DNA of 64,000 nucleotides, taken from contig OW799236.1 of the NCBI GenBank assembly GCA_941918925.1, positions 123,006,360 to 123,070,359 on the forward strand. The letters are read 5' to 3'. This DNA is from Phyto melanocephala (taxonomy: Eukaryota; Arthropoda; Insecta; Diptera; Rhinophoridae). Position numbers and translations under genes: made by a program. The notes under the pieces were generated by a model that had not been told where the DNA came from, made no database searches, and saw only the letters and a program-made list of their open reading frames with translations. Of this stretch, positions 1 through 12,769 are shown in pieces (positions within the stretch are counted from its first letter, which is position 1; each line of letters begins with the position of its first letter).

Positions 1-1627
1 TTGTTTAGTTAAATTGCATTAATCAAGAGACGAGCGCTATAACACGAATTTGGTCATGAAAACATTAAGTTTAGACTCATTAGGAAAGTTGTAGAAGAAA
101 TTAGAGGGAATTTGTCTTTTTTATATGGGACTTGGAGAATAGGTACACTGATAACTTAAGCTTTCTTTTTCGATATATTAAGTCAAAGTAGGCGAGCCTT
201 TATGTTCATTGGATGAACACTTCAGTGTCTCGCGTTGTTCTAGCGTATTGCATTGGCCATAGAAACAAAATACAAATCACAAAACAGCCAATAAACATAA
301 AATCGAATGACACAGAAAACAGCGATGCCAATTTTAAGTTCTACCTCTTAAAAAAACACCCCATTATTACTCCAAGAATTTTCTAATTATTGCTTCCGAA
401 ATCTTTTAACATCTCATCCAAATTGTAAATTTCACTATTTCTGCATTGTTTGGTAATTTTTTTAACAGCCATAGAAATTTGAAATTAATAATCCACTTAT
501 TAGTGACATATATGAAAAAATATAAATATTTTTCTGAAGCAAATATTTGGCTATAAAGAGTGTGTAGGAACACTCTTAATTAAAATATTTTTTTTTTTAA
601 CCAAATACGCAGGGAACACCCATAACGACTGCAAATTGTTTATTGGTGTTAAAACAAAATTCTGTAATACCTTCTACAGCTCTCCCTCCCTCTCTTCTAT
701 TTAATACTCAAAATTTTCCTCAACTTTTGTTTTTCACATTCTTTATGCTACCAAACGTATGCAAATAAAATGCATACGTTCCTTAAATCAAACACACCTT
801 GGCAGACCAAATAATTTATTGCTCTTAAAAAAAGGAATCTCCTAAAAGATCTCAAATTACCAGGAATAAAAAAAGAGTGAAATTAATGCCGCAACACAAA
901 CAGTAACACGTGATAGTTTAAATGTTAACAACATAAAGAATGATCAAAATGCGACAATTTGGAAGAAAAAGGTGTACTTTTCGCACGCTCCTAAAATTAT
1001 GTACAAATATCAGTTGCCATTCAACAAATATTTACATAAATAAAATTGATCAGAGGATAATGACGGCGACAATGTTGTCTGTAGAAAATTATGAAACATG
1101 ACTCATGTGCATATAGAAGTCATCAATTTTAGTAATTAAGGTGGCATATTTAGCAAATGAATTGCCTCCTCCTTAATAATATTAAATTCTGGGAATATTT
1201 TTATGAAAAAAAATCTTATTGAAAAATTTAATTGTGATTTAAGAATTTTTTTAAGATTCGATAATGATTTATGCTTTCTAAAAACAAGAAGATTGTGTTT
1301 AATTATTAAGAGTCATAATATGCCAGAAGAATGTGATCAATGGACTGCAATATCTTGTTGACGACTGATCGACAAGATGATAAAAAAAAACAATAAATGC
1401 GTGCAAAAAAACAGAAACAGAATAAGAAGATGAAAATATTAAAATTAAAATAGCACACAAAAATTAATATGGGCCTTATGATTCCTGTTTTAATTTTCCA
1501 TTAAAAATTGTATGTTCTAAAGGTGATTTATATATACACTTAAAGCTTTAATAAAAGAGTGCTGATGATAAAGTCGTAGCTATTTTAAGATCAACGCAGC
1601 AAAATAAATTGGTCTCACAATGAGAAA
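1..1627. other. AT-rich non-coding DNA, nothing identified
   Basis: No open reading frame of note, no terminal repeats and no RNA gene were recognised. The sequence is AT-rich with homopolymer A and T runs. It could be intergenic, or an intron of a gene whose exons lie outside the window. Confidence 0.6.
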
Positions 1628-2142
1628 TCTATATAAGTATATATAAAAGTGAAACTTTGTCTGTCTGTCTGTCTGTGTGTGTGTTAGCTGTAGACTCCGA
1701 AACCGTAAAGCCGATCGGACTCAAACTTTGGCAAGTTGTTGTACACATTCCAGAGAGTGATTATGGGTGGCAAAAAGTGGGCGGGGCAACGCCCACTAAA
1801 AAATAAGTTATAATTTTTAGCTACTTGCGCTAGATCGATTTTTCTAAAACATTGCACACATATTGAGCTGTCATGACTATGCAGTTTCGTGTTTAGAAAA
1901 GTGGGCAGTGCCACGCCCATAAAAAAATTTATAATTTTGAGGTACTTGCACTTGACCGATTTTTCTGAAACTTTGCACTCACATATTGAAATGTCATGAC
2001 TTTATAATTTCGTGATTAGAAAAGTGGGCAGGGCTACGCCCGTAAAAAAAGTTATAATTTTTAACTTCTTGAAGTTCAATTAAAATTCAGAATGCATTTG
2101 TATTAATTAAGGGGCGTAGCAACTCGCGCCGGGCTTAGCTAG
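1628..2142 (+). mobile_element. Non-autonomous Helitron, CTAG-ending family, copy 1
   Basis: The element opens with TC followed by TATATAAGTATATATAAAAG and a short (GTCT)n run, and it ends with CTAG. The flanking bases are A on the left (1627) and T on the right (2143), the A^T target expected of Helitrons. A short GGCG/CGCC stem lies just before the 3' end. The interior holds repeated modules of about 120 bp built on a GTGGGCAGTGCCACGCCCAT-like core and text of the type 'aaactttgcacacatattgagctgtcatga'. No protein is encoded: the small ORFs are accidental. The copies at 17289-17891 and 60995-61492 are in the opposite orientation. Confidence 0.82.
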
Positions 2143-2360
2143 TAATAAATAAAATAAGGTAAATACAATTTTAAAGTTGTGAATAGTTTTGTGATAATTT
2201 AAAAGATTTTGTTGATGACTTTGGCAAAGAAACCAACGACTAGAATAAAAAGTTTTCAATTTGCTGTGTTAATCAAGATCGGCCAATCTGAGATCTTCTG
2301 ATTTATTTTTTTATTTTTTATGTTGCAGATCCATGTCAACTAGTATGTCTTGCGGCGTTC

Positions 2361-2419
2361 AGTGGTAGTAGTAGTAGTAGTAATAGTAGTAGTAGTAGTA
2401 ATAGTAGTAGTAGTAGTAA

Positions 2420-2452
<33 letters not shown>

Positions 2453-2619
2453 TAGTGGTAGTAGTAGTGGTAGTAGTGGTAGTGGTAGTAGTAGTAGTGG
2501 TAGTAGTAGTAGTAGTAGTAGTAATATTAGTAGTAGTAGTAGTAGTAGTAGTGGTAGTAGTGGTAGCAGTGGTAGTAGTAGTAGTAGTAGTAGTAGTAGT
2601 AATAGTAGTAGTAGTAGTG

Positions 2620-2661
<42 letters not shown>

Positions 2662-2662
2662 A

Positions 2663-2704
<42 letters not shown>

Positions 2705-2733
2705 AAGTAGTAGTGGTAGTAGTGGTAGTAGTG

Positions 2734-2766
<33 letters not shown>

Positions 2767-2767
2767 A

Positions 2768-2830
<63 letters not shown>

Positions 2831-2866
2831 TAGTGGTAGTAGTGGTAGTAGTAGTAGTAGTAGTAA

Positions 2867-2925
<59 letters not shown>
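2361..2925. repeat. Long (GTA)n trinucleotide microsatellite
   Basis: About 565 bp of GTA/AGT repeats, interrupted by GTG (GGT), AAT, one GCA and one GAA variant. The block GTAGTGGTAGTAGTGGTAGT recurs near 2450, 2710 and 2825, which indicates higher-order duplication of interrupted blocks rather than simple slippage alone. It stays open in several frames and gives artefactual poly-Val, poly-Leu and poly-Thr ORFs. These are not genes. Confidence 0.97.
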
Positions 2926-5900
2926 ACAACACTCTGCGAAAACAATTTGTATAAACTCACATCAATTTATTTTCCTGTAACACACAGTTAGTTTGCGCAT
3001 GTTTTAGTGGCAACATTAAATGCTTATAACCTTTAAAATTCTGAACTTAATAAAGTCGTGATTTTGCAGAAAAATTTCTTTCAAAAGGAGTTTTAAATTG
3101 ATTGTATAATGTTGGCGTAAACTGCGTAACAGAAGATCAACTTACTTTTTAATAAGATAAGGTAAGATAAACCACATACCCTAAAAGCTCTTAAAAATAT
3201 AATTTGAAGAGTGCGAGGACTTGAAAATTCTGTAGAAACATTCTTATTAATCGATATCATTTCCAGAACTAAGGGGAAAAAACCTATAAGTACAAATAAT
3301 CATTTAATAAAATTCATACTTAAATTAAGAATGTTGTTTCAACTCAAAAATATACGTAACCAATATTGATGGACAACTTTTGGGCCATACTGTATATTGC
3401 TAACCATTTACAATTTCGCAAATATTCAAATTCTGAAAGAAAGAATGATTAAAATTCAAACAATAATTAAAAATTTGATACCTAATAAAACAATTATCCA
3501 AAGCAGAACTAATAATGATTGGAAAATTTAAAACATAAAATAGCGTATTTGTACAAAATTAATGTAAAAAATTTGCAACATTTTTTTAAAAACACCAATT
3601 ATTAGGATTTTGTTGTTAAACTTTTTTCTGATATTTTCACTTTTATTTTAAAGACTCATCAATCACTTGTTTATAGAAATTTTTAATTTTTTATAAAGTA
3701 TTTTTGGGGACAGCAATTTAGCACACTAAAGACTTGACTAAATGTGTTTAAACGTATTTATTCATTCATTTTGCGTTGCACTAAACAATAAATAGTTTTA
3801 AAACAGTAGACAAGAAATATTCATACGTACGGACAGACAGATGGAATTTTTTTTTTTTTTTTTAAATACTAAATACTTTGTGACAAACATCAGCATGAAA
3901 ACATTTAGCTTAAAAACTTCCAATAACGAGCTAAAAAGACACAAATTAAGAAAAAACACTACACGAAGGCAGCCTGCCACCAAAAAATGAAATAGTGTGT
4001 CAGTGAGTGCTTTTTTTTTCTCTTATGTGTAACCAATTTAAAAGTAAAACATGATAAATGACATGCCTAAACAACATCACGATCCTCGGGATACAAAAAC
4101 AGAAAAAAAGACTTGGTCAGACAAAACTTATCAGTAGACATAGAGACCGACCTGTCTGTCTGTCCGTCCTCGTCTTTTGTAACAAAATTATTTAACAAAT
4201 GAAATGACAGCAACTACCGCAACTAAATTCTTCATAATTATTATTAACTGAACGACATCTTAATCTCTCAAGACTTCAATTAAATCGTAAATGGAGATCT
4301 AATACTGTGTGGCAGAGTTACAACTTGACTGGCATTTTATTTTCAAACAAAGTTTTATGAAACTCTAAACAAGTAATTACGTAGAATGTTGCCTGTTTTA
4401 GTGCCACGTAACTATTATTTTTGTTTAAGATTTTTTTCAAATAAGTATAATTAAAACAAGTAGTCAAAAGGCAATTAAAAGATCTTTTTTTAAGCTGGAA
4501 ATATGTTCAGACTTTTGCAGGATGTACCCAAAAAAAATCTCCTACGCTCGGATATTTAACTGTGTAAATAGATTTTAAAAGTAAACATGAATTTTGTACA
4601 ATCAGTTTATTAATATTTCATTCCATTTCTATAGTATCGGTTAAACTTTCCCTGGACTTAGATAAAGTTTTCTGAAGATTCCCCACTTTAATGACCCAGA
4701 AGCTGTATGAGTTTTTCACTATCGTTGTGTCTTTAGCAATATTCATTAGAGGAATGCTCGAGTAGGCTTGCATGTTTCCCACCTTCCTAAAGATGTCCTT
4801 CGATCTCGACTAGTAAGTAGCGATGTACGCCCGATGTTAAAAGCAGAAAACATAAATCTTGGCCACTCTACATATATTCAGGCCACCTCAACTGTTTTTG
4901 GCTTTTTCAAGAAAGTGTATGGAGATCTTGCTTTCGATAATCTACAACGAGATTGCGACTGCATTTGCATTAGAAATATACAGGGCAGATCCCCCTAGCT
5001 AGGGTAGGGGTCTGCTAAGAAAATAAAAAGATAATATTTGAACAAAATAACAAATTTCACCAAAAAAGGATAAAATAGATGCGAAATACAAATTATGGTT
5101 AAAAATGTACGAATTCTTGAGCAAAAACTAGAAGCAACATAATCATCACATAATTCATCTTCCTTATTGATTATCAAAATCTACATCGATTTTTAGCACA
5201 AATATTCTATTTATATTCAATCTCTAAAGATTAAAGCATAATCCTTTTCTATTTTAGAATTTAGTGCCTTGCAAGATTTTTTTAAAAATTAAGCAGCAAT
5301 TCGCTCCGACTGCTCTGTCATACCTTAAAACTTAAACAAATTTGTTAAAGAAGATCAGTTATAAATTTCAATCAACACCCATTCACGCCACTTAACAGGA
5401 TATACAAACATACATTTAATACTTGAATTAAGGATTTTATTTAAGTACCGCACCTTATTGAAACTGCAGGCGGCTCCATGACCACGTGCCATTACAATAA
5501 CAACAACAGCAACAAAAGCTCTTTAAATGATCTTGTCTCAGTGGTTGTGGCATTTGTAAAGGAATAATGACAACATTCATTAAGTTTTTAGCCATTTGAC
5601 ATAAAAAAAAATAATAAAAAAAAAATTATTTATAAGATTTATGCGCCATTAGCCGGGCAAACCAAATGCAATGGCATTAAAAAAAATGTTTTAACAAAAT
5701 ATAAATAAAAATGACTCTAAAACAAACAAAATTCTAAAAAAAACACAAATATAAAATAAACAACAGCCGCCAAGATCATGACTAACCATCTCTTGGTGCA
5801 ACGACGACAGAACACAATTCTATACTTAAATACACACAAACAAACAAATTCAAATTTACAATTTCATATACAATAAGCAAGTAAGTGTAAGTATGTATGT

Positions 5901-6190
5901 GTGACAGTTAAGGTGTTTCCAAAAATATAATAATAATTTGAAAATTTCGAACTGCTTAAGCAATTTTGAAACTTTTTTTTAATTTTATAAGAAGAGAATT
6001 TATGGAATCTACAAAGATGGCGCATTTTTGACAGAAGAAAAATTAAAATTGCAAAAAAAAGATATAATCAAAATCATCACTTAGGCCCATATTCAGACAG
6101 TGTGTTACGTTAATACCGGAAAAATATGTTATGGATAAGAAGGTAGAAGAAGCATTGATTTTTTTCTGTAAAATCAGCTTTAATGGAAAA
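2926..6190. other. AT-rich non-coding DNA with one unclassified ORF
   Basis: No gene was recognised. There is a short (GTCT)n-like patch near 4148-4175. A reading frame at 4768-4998 (+, 76 codons) is slightly richer in GC than its surroundings, but it has no recognisable domain, splice signals or repeat termini. It may be a decayed transposon fragment. The rest is AT-rich and featureless. Confidence 0.5.
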
Positions 6191-6266
6191 TACAGGGTGG
6201 CTCAGAAAGACCGAAGTAGTGTGAATTCCTTATAACTTTTTGTAAAGAAGACTTGGACAATTTATA

Positions 6267-7345
6267 ATGGAGCAATACACAACTGAACAACGTGCCCAAA
6301 TCGTTGAAATTTACTTTTCAAATCAACGGTCCATTGTGTTGACTCAGCGTGCATACCGTCGTCAATTTAATGTGCGGGTTGCACCCTCTCAGTCAACAAT
6401 AAACCGTCTTGTTGAAAATTTTCGACAACAAGGAGCAGTAAGGAACCTTCCTGGTTCCGGCAGACTACAAACTGTCCACACGTTTGACAATATTCAAGTG
6501 GTACAGGAGAGTATTCATGAGGATCCAGAAACATCAACCAGGAGACGTTCGACACAACTTGGCCTCTCAAGAGGGTCGCTGCAGCGAATTTTGCATACCA
6601 TAAGAATGTTTCCATACAAAATTCAACTTGTCCAAGCATTGAAACCGACAGATTATCAGCAACGACTTGACTATGCAATTTATTTCCAGCAAAAAGCACA
6701 AGAGAATCCTAATTTTATTCATAACTTAATTATGAGTGACGAAGCCCATTTCCAATTAAATGGGTTCGTTAACAAGCAAAACTGTAGGATATGGGCTGCG
6801 GAAAACCCGAGAGTACTTCATCAACGACAATTACACCCAGTTAAGTGTACTGTTTGGTGCGGTGTTTCTTCAGAAAGGATCATTGGCCCATATTTTTTTG
6901 AAAATGAACGAGGTGTCGCCATTTCCATCAATGGTGATCGATATCGGGCCATGTTGGAAAATTTTGTAAGGCCAGCCGTGGAAAACCATCCGCAAATATG
7001 GTTCCAACAGGATGGAGCCACAGCGCATACTGCGAGGGCCACAATGACTCTTTTATGCGACATCTTTGGTGAAAGAATAATTTAATTGGCCTCCGCGTTC
7101 CCCGGATTTAACCGCTCAAGACTGTTTACTTTGAGGTTATGTAAAGGGAAAGTTTATGTTAATAAGCCTAGGACTATTGAGGAATTAAAAACCAATATTC
7201 GAGACGAAATTTATTTATTTATTTATTTATTTATTTATTCAAAAATTAATCGAGCCCTTGTGGGCCATACATGATTAATATAAATGTTATAATTATGCAA
7301 TGAAATAATAACAATTAATTAATAATAATTAACAACATAACACCG
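6267..7345 (+). pseudogene. mariner-like transposase, frameshifted
   Basis: The start ATG at 6267 opens a 272-codon frame. Two helix-turn-helix regions (about residues 1-60 and 85-115) would bind the inverted repeats. The catalytic domain shows the first Asp in MSDEAHF (residue 158) and the second in WFQQDGATAH (residue 249). After FGERII the frame stops at 7083. The expected NWPPRSPDLT segment with the third catalytic acidic residue continues in another frame from about 7084. A TGA replaces the Trp of the LWGY motif near 7133, and the conserved KVYVNKP segment is in yet another frame at about 7149. An (ATTT)n insertion then separates it from a PEVLRKV-like C-terminus at about 7340. The protein is clearly a dead transposase of the IS630/mariner DDE/D family. 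Confidence 0.9.
7211..7340 (-). mobile_element. Short retroposon 3' end inserted in the mariner
   Basis: A run of ATTT units is followed by a segment containing GAGCCCTTGTGGGCCATA, an 8-bp hairpin-like motif. It interrupts the transposase C-terminal coding sequence exactly where the protein similarity is lost and then resumes. On the minus strand it reads as a short body followed by an (AAAT)n tail, as in LINE or SINE 3' ends. Its target-site duplication could not be fixed, so the limits are approximate. Confidence 0.5.
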
Positions 7346-7639
7346 GAAGTTTTGCGAAAAGTCACTTGCTGGATATCATTTTTAATAACTAATCTAAAAA
7401 TATTCCCTATAAATTTACTGTATTTAAAAAACAAAAAATTAAAAAAATATGTCTTAAATAAAAAGTTATAAGGAACTCACACCACTTCGGTCTTTCTGAG
7501 CCACCCTGTATTTATTTCTAGCATAAATGTAGTGATCATTTATGTGATGGCTGATGTCATATCGATAAAACAAAAACACTTTTCACATTAAGAAAGGGTT
7601 TACGTGAATCAAATCTTCATATTTTTCTGCAGTTCGAAT

Positions 7640-8748
7640 TATAGGGTGGGTCAAAGGCCACCTTGGGGATTTAAATTTTAATAACTTTTTCGTTCATATA
7701 CTTTTTTTTAATTGTATAAATAACACTTTTAAAATATTAAATGAAAAGATTCACAATTAAATAAAGAACCAGAATAATAGAATTTTATTATTGAAATCAT
7801 CGATCAATTATTTGAATGCAAACAGCATATCGTTGACATTTAAATGAGCATTTCGTTCTCAACATCATCATCACCATGGACACGTAAAAGATTTCCTTAG
7901 GACCGGTAGACTATGCTTGATCCGCACTGCGTAAAATATTGATCGTGTAGAGCGAAGTGATAACGAAACACCAGAAACATCTACCAAAAGAAGTTCTACT
8001 CAGTTAAAATTGGCTCGTACATGACTACGACACATTTAAAACAAACATTTACTGTTATTCCCATATAAGGTGCAATTGGTGTAAGAATTAAAACCCACAG
8101 ATCTAAATTTCTCAGCTAAATTTCAACAATTGGCTAGATATGAAATCAACTTTAATGAAAATTTAATTATGAGTGATGAAGTTAATTTTCATTTGAATTG
8201 ATTTGTTAGTAATTGTATATTCTGGTTAGTAGAATTGTATATTCTGGGGTTCTGAAAATCCAAGTGCCAAATGCAACCCATAAGGTGTTCAATATGGTGT
8301 GGCGTTATATCTTAAAATATTATTAGCCTTTACTTCTTTAACAATAAAGATAGAAGTACCAAAATCGTAAAAGAAGAGTGGTGCTGGTTTATGATAAAAA
8401 CAAATTTTTTACATTCTGCTTTTAAAAATACACCTGAGATGTGTTTTAAATAGGATAAAAACAATTGTTGGAGCAATTTATTTTCGTAAATTAAATGGCT
8501 AGCGCATTAGCTGGATTTGTCAGCACTCGACTACATATTTTCTTTGGGGATATTTAAAGATGCGAGTATATGTGAGCAAAGACTGAGAAAAACCATAAAC
8601 TCAAGACAAATATTTTGCAGTAATTTGAGCGCTTCAGCCACAAGTTTTTAAAAAATTTTATGGAAAATGCTCTAGAACGAGCACATCGTTGCGAGGCTCA
8701 AAACGGAGGCAATTTAAGTGACATTATTTTACATTTTTAAACTCTATA
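7640..8748 (+). mobile_element. Degenerate mariner-like element
   Basis: The left end resembles a mariner terminus (TATAGGGTGGGTCAAAGG at 7640). Decayed transposase motifs follow in order and in several frames: MSDE-like with NFHLN near 8170, an LWGYL-like motif near 8550, and a final NGGNLSDII-like motif near 8715. All catalytic segments are broken by stops and indels. It is much older than the neighbouring element at 6191-7510. A LINE tail (8749-9187) is inserted just after its coding end, so the right terminus may lie in 9188-9400 but was not found. Confidence 0.7.
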
Positions 8749-9187
8749 GTGAACCAAATCTTGGAAAATCAAAGAAAATTCTGAGACTGAGGAGACTAAC
8801 CAGTGTGATTACAGGTCATACGGAGTTGAGAACCCATCTGGCTCGCATGGGATTGTCTGAGGAAACGACATGTAGAGCATGCGAGGAAGAGGAAGAGACT
8901 TTGATACACTATCTCTGTCATTGTCCTGCGTTTGGACATAGTAGGCGCGAACATTTTACAGTAGATTCTATGCCGAACTTGGAATACCTGGGGAACTGGA
9001 AATCCATAAGGCGTTACATTGAGAGGACTGAGTTCTTGGACTAGTCCGTTATTTATGGGAAATTATGATTATGGTTTTTGTTTGGGAATTCCGTTTCCCA
9101 CATGGAGCGCACAACATGTCAACTGGGCATAATTGTATACCTGTTGTGGGTTTGGGCTTTTGGTGCCCCTCCTTTTCAACCTAACCT
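8749..9187 (+). mobile_element. 5'-truncated LINE (I/R1/LOA-type), copy 1
   Basis: Only the end of ORF2 and the 3' UTR remain. The coding part (about 8760-9044) ends in the C-terminal zinc knuckle of non-LTR retrotransposons, CX2CX8HX4C (CRAC...H...C), preceded by a GHTELRTHLARMGL-like motif. The 3' UTR ends with CAACCTAACCTAA. Target-site duplications AAACTCTATA (8739-8748) and AAACTCCATA (9188-9197) flank it with one mismatch, confirming a retrotransposed 5'-truncated copy. A close relative lies at 12042-12398 and a decayed one near 32975-33150. Confidence 0.85.
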
Positions 9188-9197
9188 AAACTCCATA

Positions 9198-11989
9198 ATG
9201 ACTTTTGGCCATTCATTGAATAATTTTGATCCACTATTATGAGATTTTTTAAATATTGCTTACTACACATAAAATACGGCCATTTCAAAAGATTTGCTCA
9301 ACTTAATAAGAGAGAATTTCATTGAAATAACGATGAATTAGTGGCAGGAATGAAAAATACCACTGCACTGCCGAGCAGTACTAAGTATATTTTATATGTG
9401 CTTCGAAACTGGAAAAAAAAATTAACTTAATTATATGTTTATAGCGACAAAAGGTTTCGATTTAGTGTTGCTTTAAAAAAAAATAAAAATTAACTATGTG
9501 GAACAGCTTTTTGAATTTCCTGAAAATTTTGATTTTAAGGCATACGCGATTGCTTCTGAAAACCACAGGAATATTTATACTGAAACTTTAGATTAAGATA
9601 CTAACTCCGTTTGCATAAAAATTAGCAAAACAATATTTTCCACTGAACATCAGTTTAATGAAACCCCTAAAAACATTTGATGGTTTTTATGCATATTTTG
9701 TTCAATAAAATTTTTTTTTCCTTATTTAAAATTTTTATTTATATTTTTACTCCTATTTTTATAATTTACTAAAAATCAGTGGAAACAGTTTAAAATTATA
9801 GTCAACTTTATTTGTTTGTGTAATTTTAAATCTATAGACTGCAACAATTGCTCTAGTAGCACTTGCAGCAGCATCCCCATTATTATCACTGTCATCATCA
9901 TGTATTATGTGTGTGTGTGTGTGTGTGAGTGTGTATGTATATATCTGATGCCATCAAAATGAATCTTTTGGAATTTATATACACGAAGTTGGAAAGTCAA
10001 CGCATTAAGAAACATGTGTAAGTATTAAGTTTGTCAGTTTGACATAGTGTTGCATTAATCTATTTGCAACTGCAACTACAATTGCCAATTGCAACAACCA
10101 CAAAATAAATAAATAAATAGATTTTTTTTACTACTTCAGTAAACTTGTGTACAAACCAAATGAAGATCACCTCGAATAAATAATAAAAAGAAAACTTGTT
10201 CGAATTCTGCAATAATAATAATCAAAAAAAAAAAAAAAAAAACTGTGCAATAAAATAGTTAAAGTAAAAGATACAAATGCACCGCCAAACAAGCTGTTTG
10301 TTAAAAATTAAATAGAAATATTTTTCCTTAAGCAAAAATTCCTGTGGGTTTTTGTTGTGTCTTGTATGCTGTTGCATAAATGCAGTATTTATAGTTGATA
10401 CAAGTAAGTGTGTATGCAACTTATGATATGTAATAGATTAATTGACATTGACATATTTATAAATATGCGTGTATGTACATATGTACATATGTATGTATGT
10501 ATCTATTCGATAATATTTATGTAAATAGGTGTCACTTTAATTAAGGTTTTTAAACTTATTTATTTGTTGAGATACTATTAAAACTAGGCAACGACCTGAA
10601 GAGTGTGGAAAACTTTGCAGTGGCAATTTAAATTGCTCCTATCTTTGTATTGAATCGTCTAGTTATCGGTAATACATAATGCTACAGGAAGTTATTTCAA
10701 ACATTTTTAAACAAGATCTTAAATTTTTGTTCTTGTTTGCTTGATGTTTATATTCTGGCCTACTAATCTGGGGTTTGCAAGTTTGATTCCCGAGCAACGA
10801 AATATTTTTACTTTCAGTGAATTAAACGTTTGATATTCACTTAAACACATACATGCATACTTTGTTACTATCTGTATTATAAAATGGGAACTAAACAAGG
10901 TGAATGGTAGAAGTGGCAGAAAGCTTTGCTTCCAGTAACATTGCAATTGTACTGCATGTTTGTTTTGAGTGCAATAATTCAGCGTCATCTGGTGTTGTGT
11001 AGACGTGTTTTAAATTTTTATCAATATTTGTATATCTATTCACAATAACGCAAAAGAAAGCATTTGGAATATGTCGCTTTTGATAAAATATTTTGATTGA
11101 GTATTCTCGACCTGCAACGTAAGGAAATAAGGGAAATTCAGAGATAACGGAGTGCGTGCGTAGAGTGAAATGGTTCAAAGACTACATCATACTTTCTCAT
11201 TGCGTATTACAGTATGCATATGCACATCAGCATTTTTATTTTTGATGGTAACCTCAAGGACGGAAAAGCATTAGCAAGAGTCTACTCCGTTAAGTTGAAG
11301 CAGCCATTTACTTTGAGTCCGGAACACCCACTATGTCCGTATACTGACGAAATGCTTAGTTATTTTTTCCATGGAATCACTTGTTGTTAAGAAAAGCTGA
11401 TCAAAAAAAATTTTCATTGCATTTGATAGCCAGTTATAGGTAAATTAACATAAACTCTAGACTGGTGTGCCTCTCTAAGAGAAGTAACGGTGCTGCTAAA
11501 GTGAACGTACTTTCTACCCCAATATTCAATAAAACCAAGACGAAAATTAGTTACTTGGTAATAAGTATGTCCAAGTCAACAGTCTAAAATCGCTGAACGC
11601 TTATGACAGCGAGGAACTACGTGAGTGAAGGAATGCTTCTATACTAGTCGAAATTCGGCATGACGAGGAAATTCAAAAAAGGACCCGTAATAGCATTGGT
11701 TTGCTTCGGTGTCACCCACACATGTTCATATATTAACTAATATTTACTTAAAACTTTTAATTGATTAACATCAGCTGAGATACGAAACAAATCCAAATTT
11801 AATGCCGTAACATCTGCCGTCAATGAAAATATACGTAGAACGCGGTCTATAACAAATATTCCTAGAATCCATCTAGGCAACCTTACTGGACACTGGCCTC
11901 TAGAAAAACATGTGAAAATTTGTAAAACTTAATTACCAGATTTGACACATATTTTAATTTATTGTAGGTCATTTTGTAGTATCATGGAT
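9198..11989. other. AT-rich non-coding DNA
   Basis: No gene was recognised. It contains a (GT)n microsatellite at about 9907-9927, a poly-A run of 18 near 10226, and a GTACATAT/GTATGTAT patch near 10477-10500. A tRNA-like fragment near 10747-10790 is too imperfect to call. No exon could be supported between 11200 and 11700, although the sequence there is less AT-rich. Confidence 0.5.
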
Positions 11990-12041
11990 ATTAAATTTTT
12001 TTATAGGGTATTATATTTGGCTGGTCAAGTAAGCCCTTTCT

Positions 12042-12398
12042 CTCTCATCTAGCTCGTATGAAACTGTCTGAGGAGACGACATGCAGAGCATGTGAGGAAG
12101 AGGATGAGACTTTGATACACTATCTCTGTCATTGTCCTGCGTTTGGGCATATTAGACGCGAGAATTTTACAGTGGATACTATGCCGAATTTGGAGTACCT
12201 GGGGAACTCGAACTGGAGATCCATAAGGAACTACATTGAGGGGACTGAGTTCTTTGAATAGTCCGATATATATGGGAAATTATGATTATGGTTTTAAATT
12301 GGGCATTACGGTTCCCACATGGTTCCCAACTGGGCATAACTGTATACCTGTCGTGGGTTCGGGCTTTTGGTTCCCCTCCTTTTCAACCTAACCTAACC
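12042..12398 (+). mobile_element. 5'-truncated LINE (I/R1/LOA-type), copy 2
   Basis: A second copy of the LINE at 8749-9187. The frame at 12058-12261 ends in the same zinc knuckle (CRAC...H...C) and in an EGTEFFE-like C-terminus. The 3' UTR is shared and the copy ends CAACCTAACCTAACC. A perfect 12-bp target-site duplication TAAGCCCTTTCT flanks it (12030-12041 and 12399-12410). The target is the old HINE sequence around it. Confidence 0.9.
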
Positions 12399-12535
12399 TA
12401 AGCCCTTTCTTTTGATTGCTACTCTATAGTGTTCAAAAAATGAAAAAAAAACTATTTTCGTTTGTAAATTTTAGGAAAAAAGGCAGAAGCATTTGTATTT
12501 TTGTGCTTATATCTCAGTTAGTTTTTAACCGATAG

Positions 12536-12769
12536 GTAGGTAGGTAGGTAGGTAGGTAAGGCTGGTGCAAAGTTACCCTCACACCTTCACTCGGAGACCA
12601 TTACGGTCCATTGTGACGCCTTAATAGAAAGAAGAATAGAATAAGAATAGAAATATTTAGAATAGAAGAGAAAGAGAAGCAGACAATTCCAGAGTCTCCG
12701 GCAGGAATCGAACCCGCAACCCCCAAACAACTGACTTGTCCTTTTACTGACTAATCCACAGGGGCACTC
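12536..12769 (-). mobile_element. tRNA-derived SINE, copy 1
   Basis: Read on the minus strand, the element begins with a tRNA-like head. It has a GTGGATTAGTCAGTA A-box-like stretch and a perfect B box, GGTTCGATTCC, inside GGGGTTGCGGGTTCGATTCC. The body includes GGACCGTAATGGTCTCCGAG, and the 3' tail is (CTAC)n. A perfect 17-bp target-site duplication, TAGTTTTTAACCGATAG, lies at 12519-12535 and 12770-12786. It would be transcribed by RNA polymerase III from the internal boxes and moved by a partner LINE. The partner is unknown. Confidence 0.9.

Larger units (their letters stand above)
6191..7510 (+). mobile_element. Tc1/mariner (IS630) superfamily transposon, nearly complete
   Basis: The ends are inverted repeats of about 50 bp starting CAGGGTGGCTCAGAAAGACC. 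They differ at only two clear positions. TA dinucleotides at 6191-6192 and 7509-7510 form the target-site duplication. Between them lies one transposase reading frame, broken near its C-terminus, and a later insertion rich in (ATTT)n at about 7211-7340. The low divergence between the two ends suggests fairly recent insertion. The copy should no longer make active transposase. Confidence 0.93.

Noticed and set aside
2336..2991. Long ORFs on both strands (poly-Leu, poly-Thr, poly-Val)
   Set aside because: They are translations of the (GTA)n microsatellite and have no non-repetitive coding sequence.
6367..6699. Minus-strand 110-codon ORF and the ORFs at 6760-6969 and 6821-7063
   Set aside because: They are other frames of the mariner transposase gene, which explains the open frame.
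10747..10790. tRNA-like fragment (GTTTGATTCCCGAGC)
   Set aside because: There is a partial T-arm resemblance only. No acceptor, D or anticodon arms could be built and no SINE body was seen.
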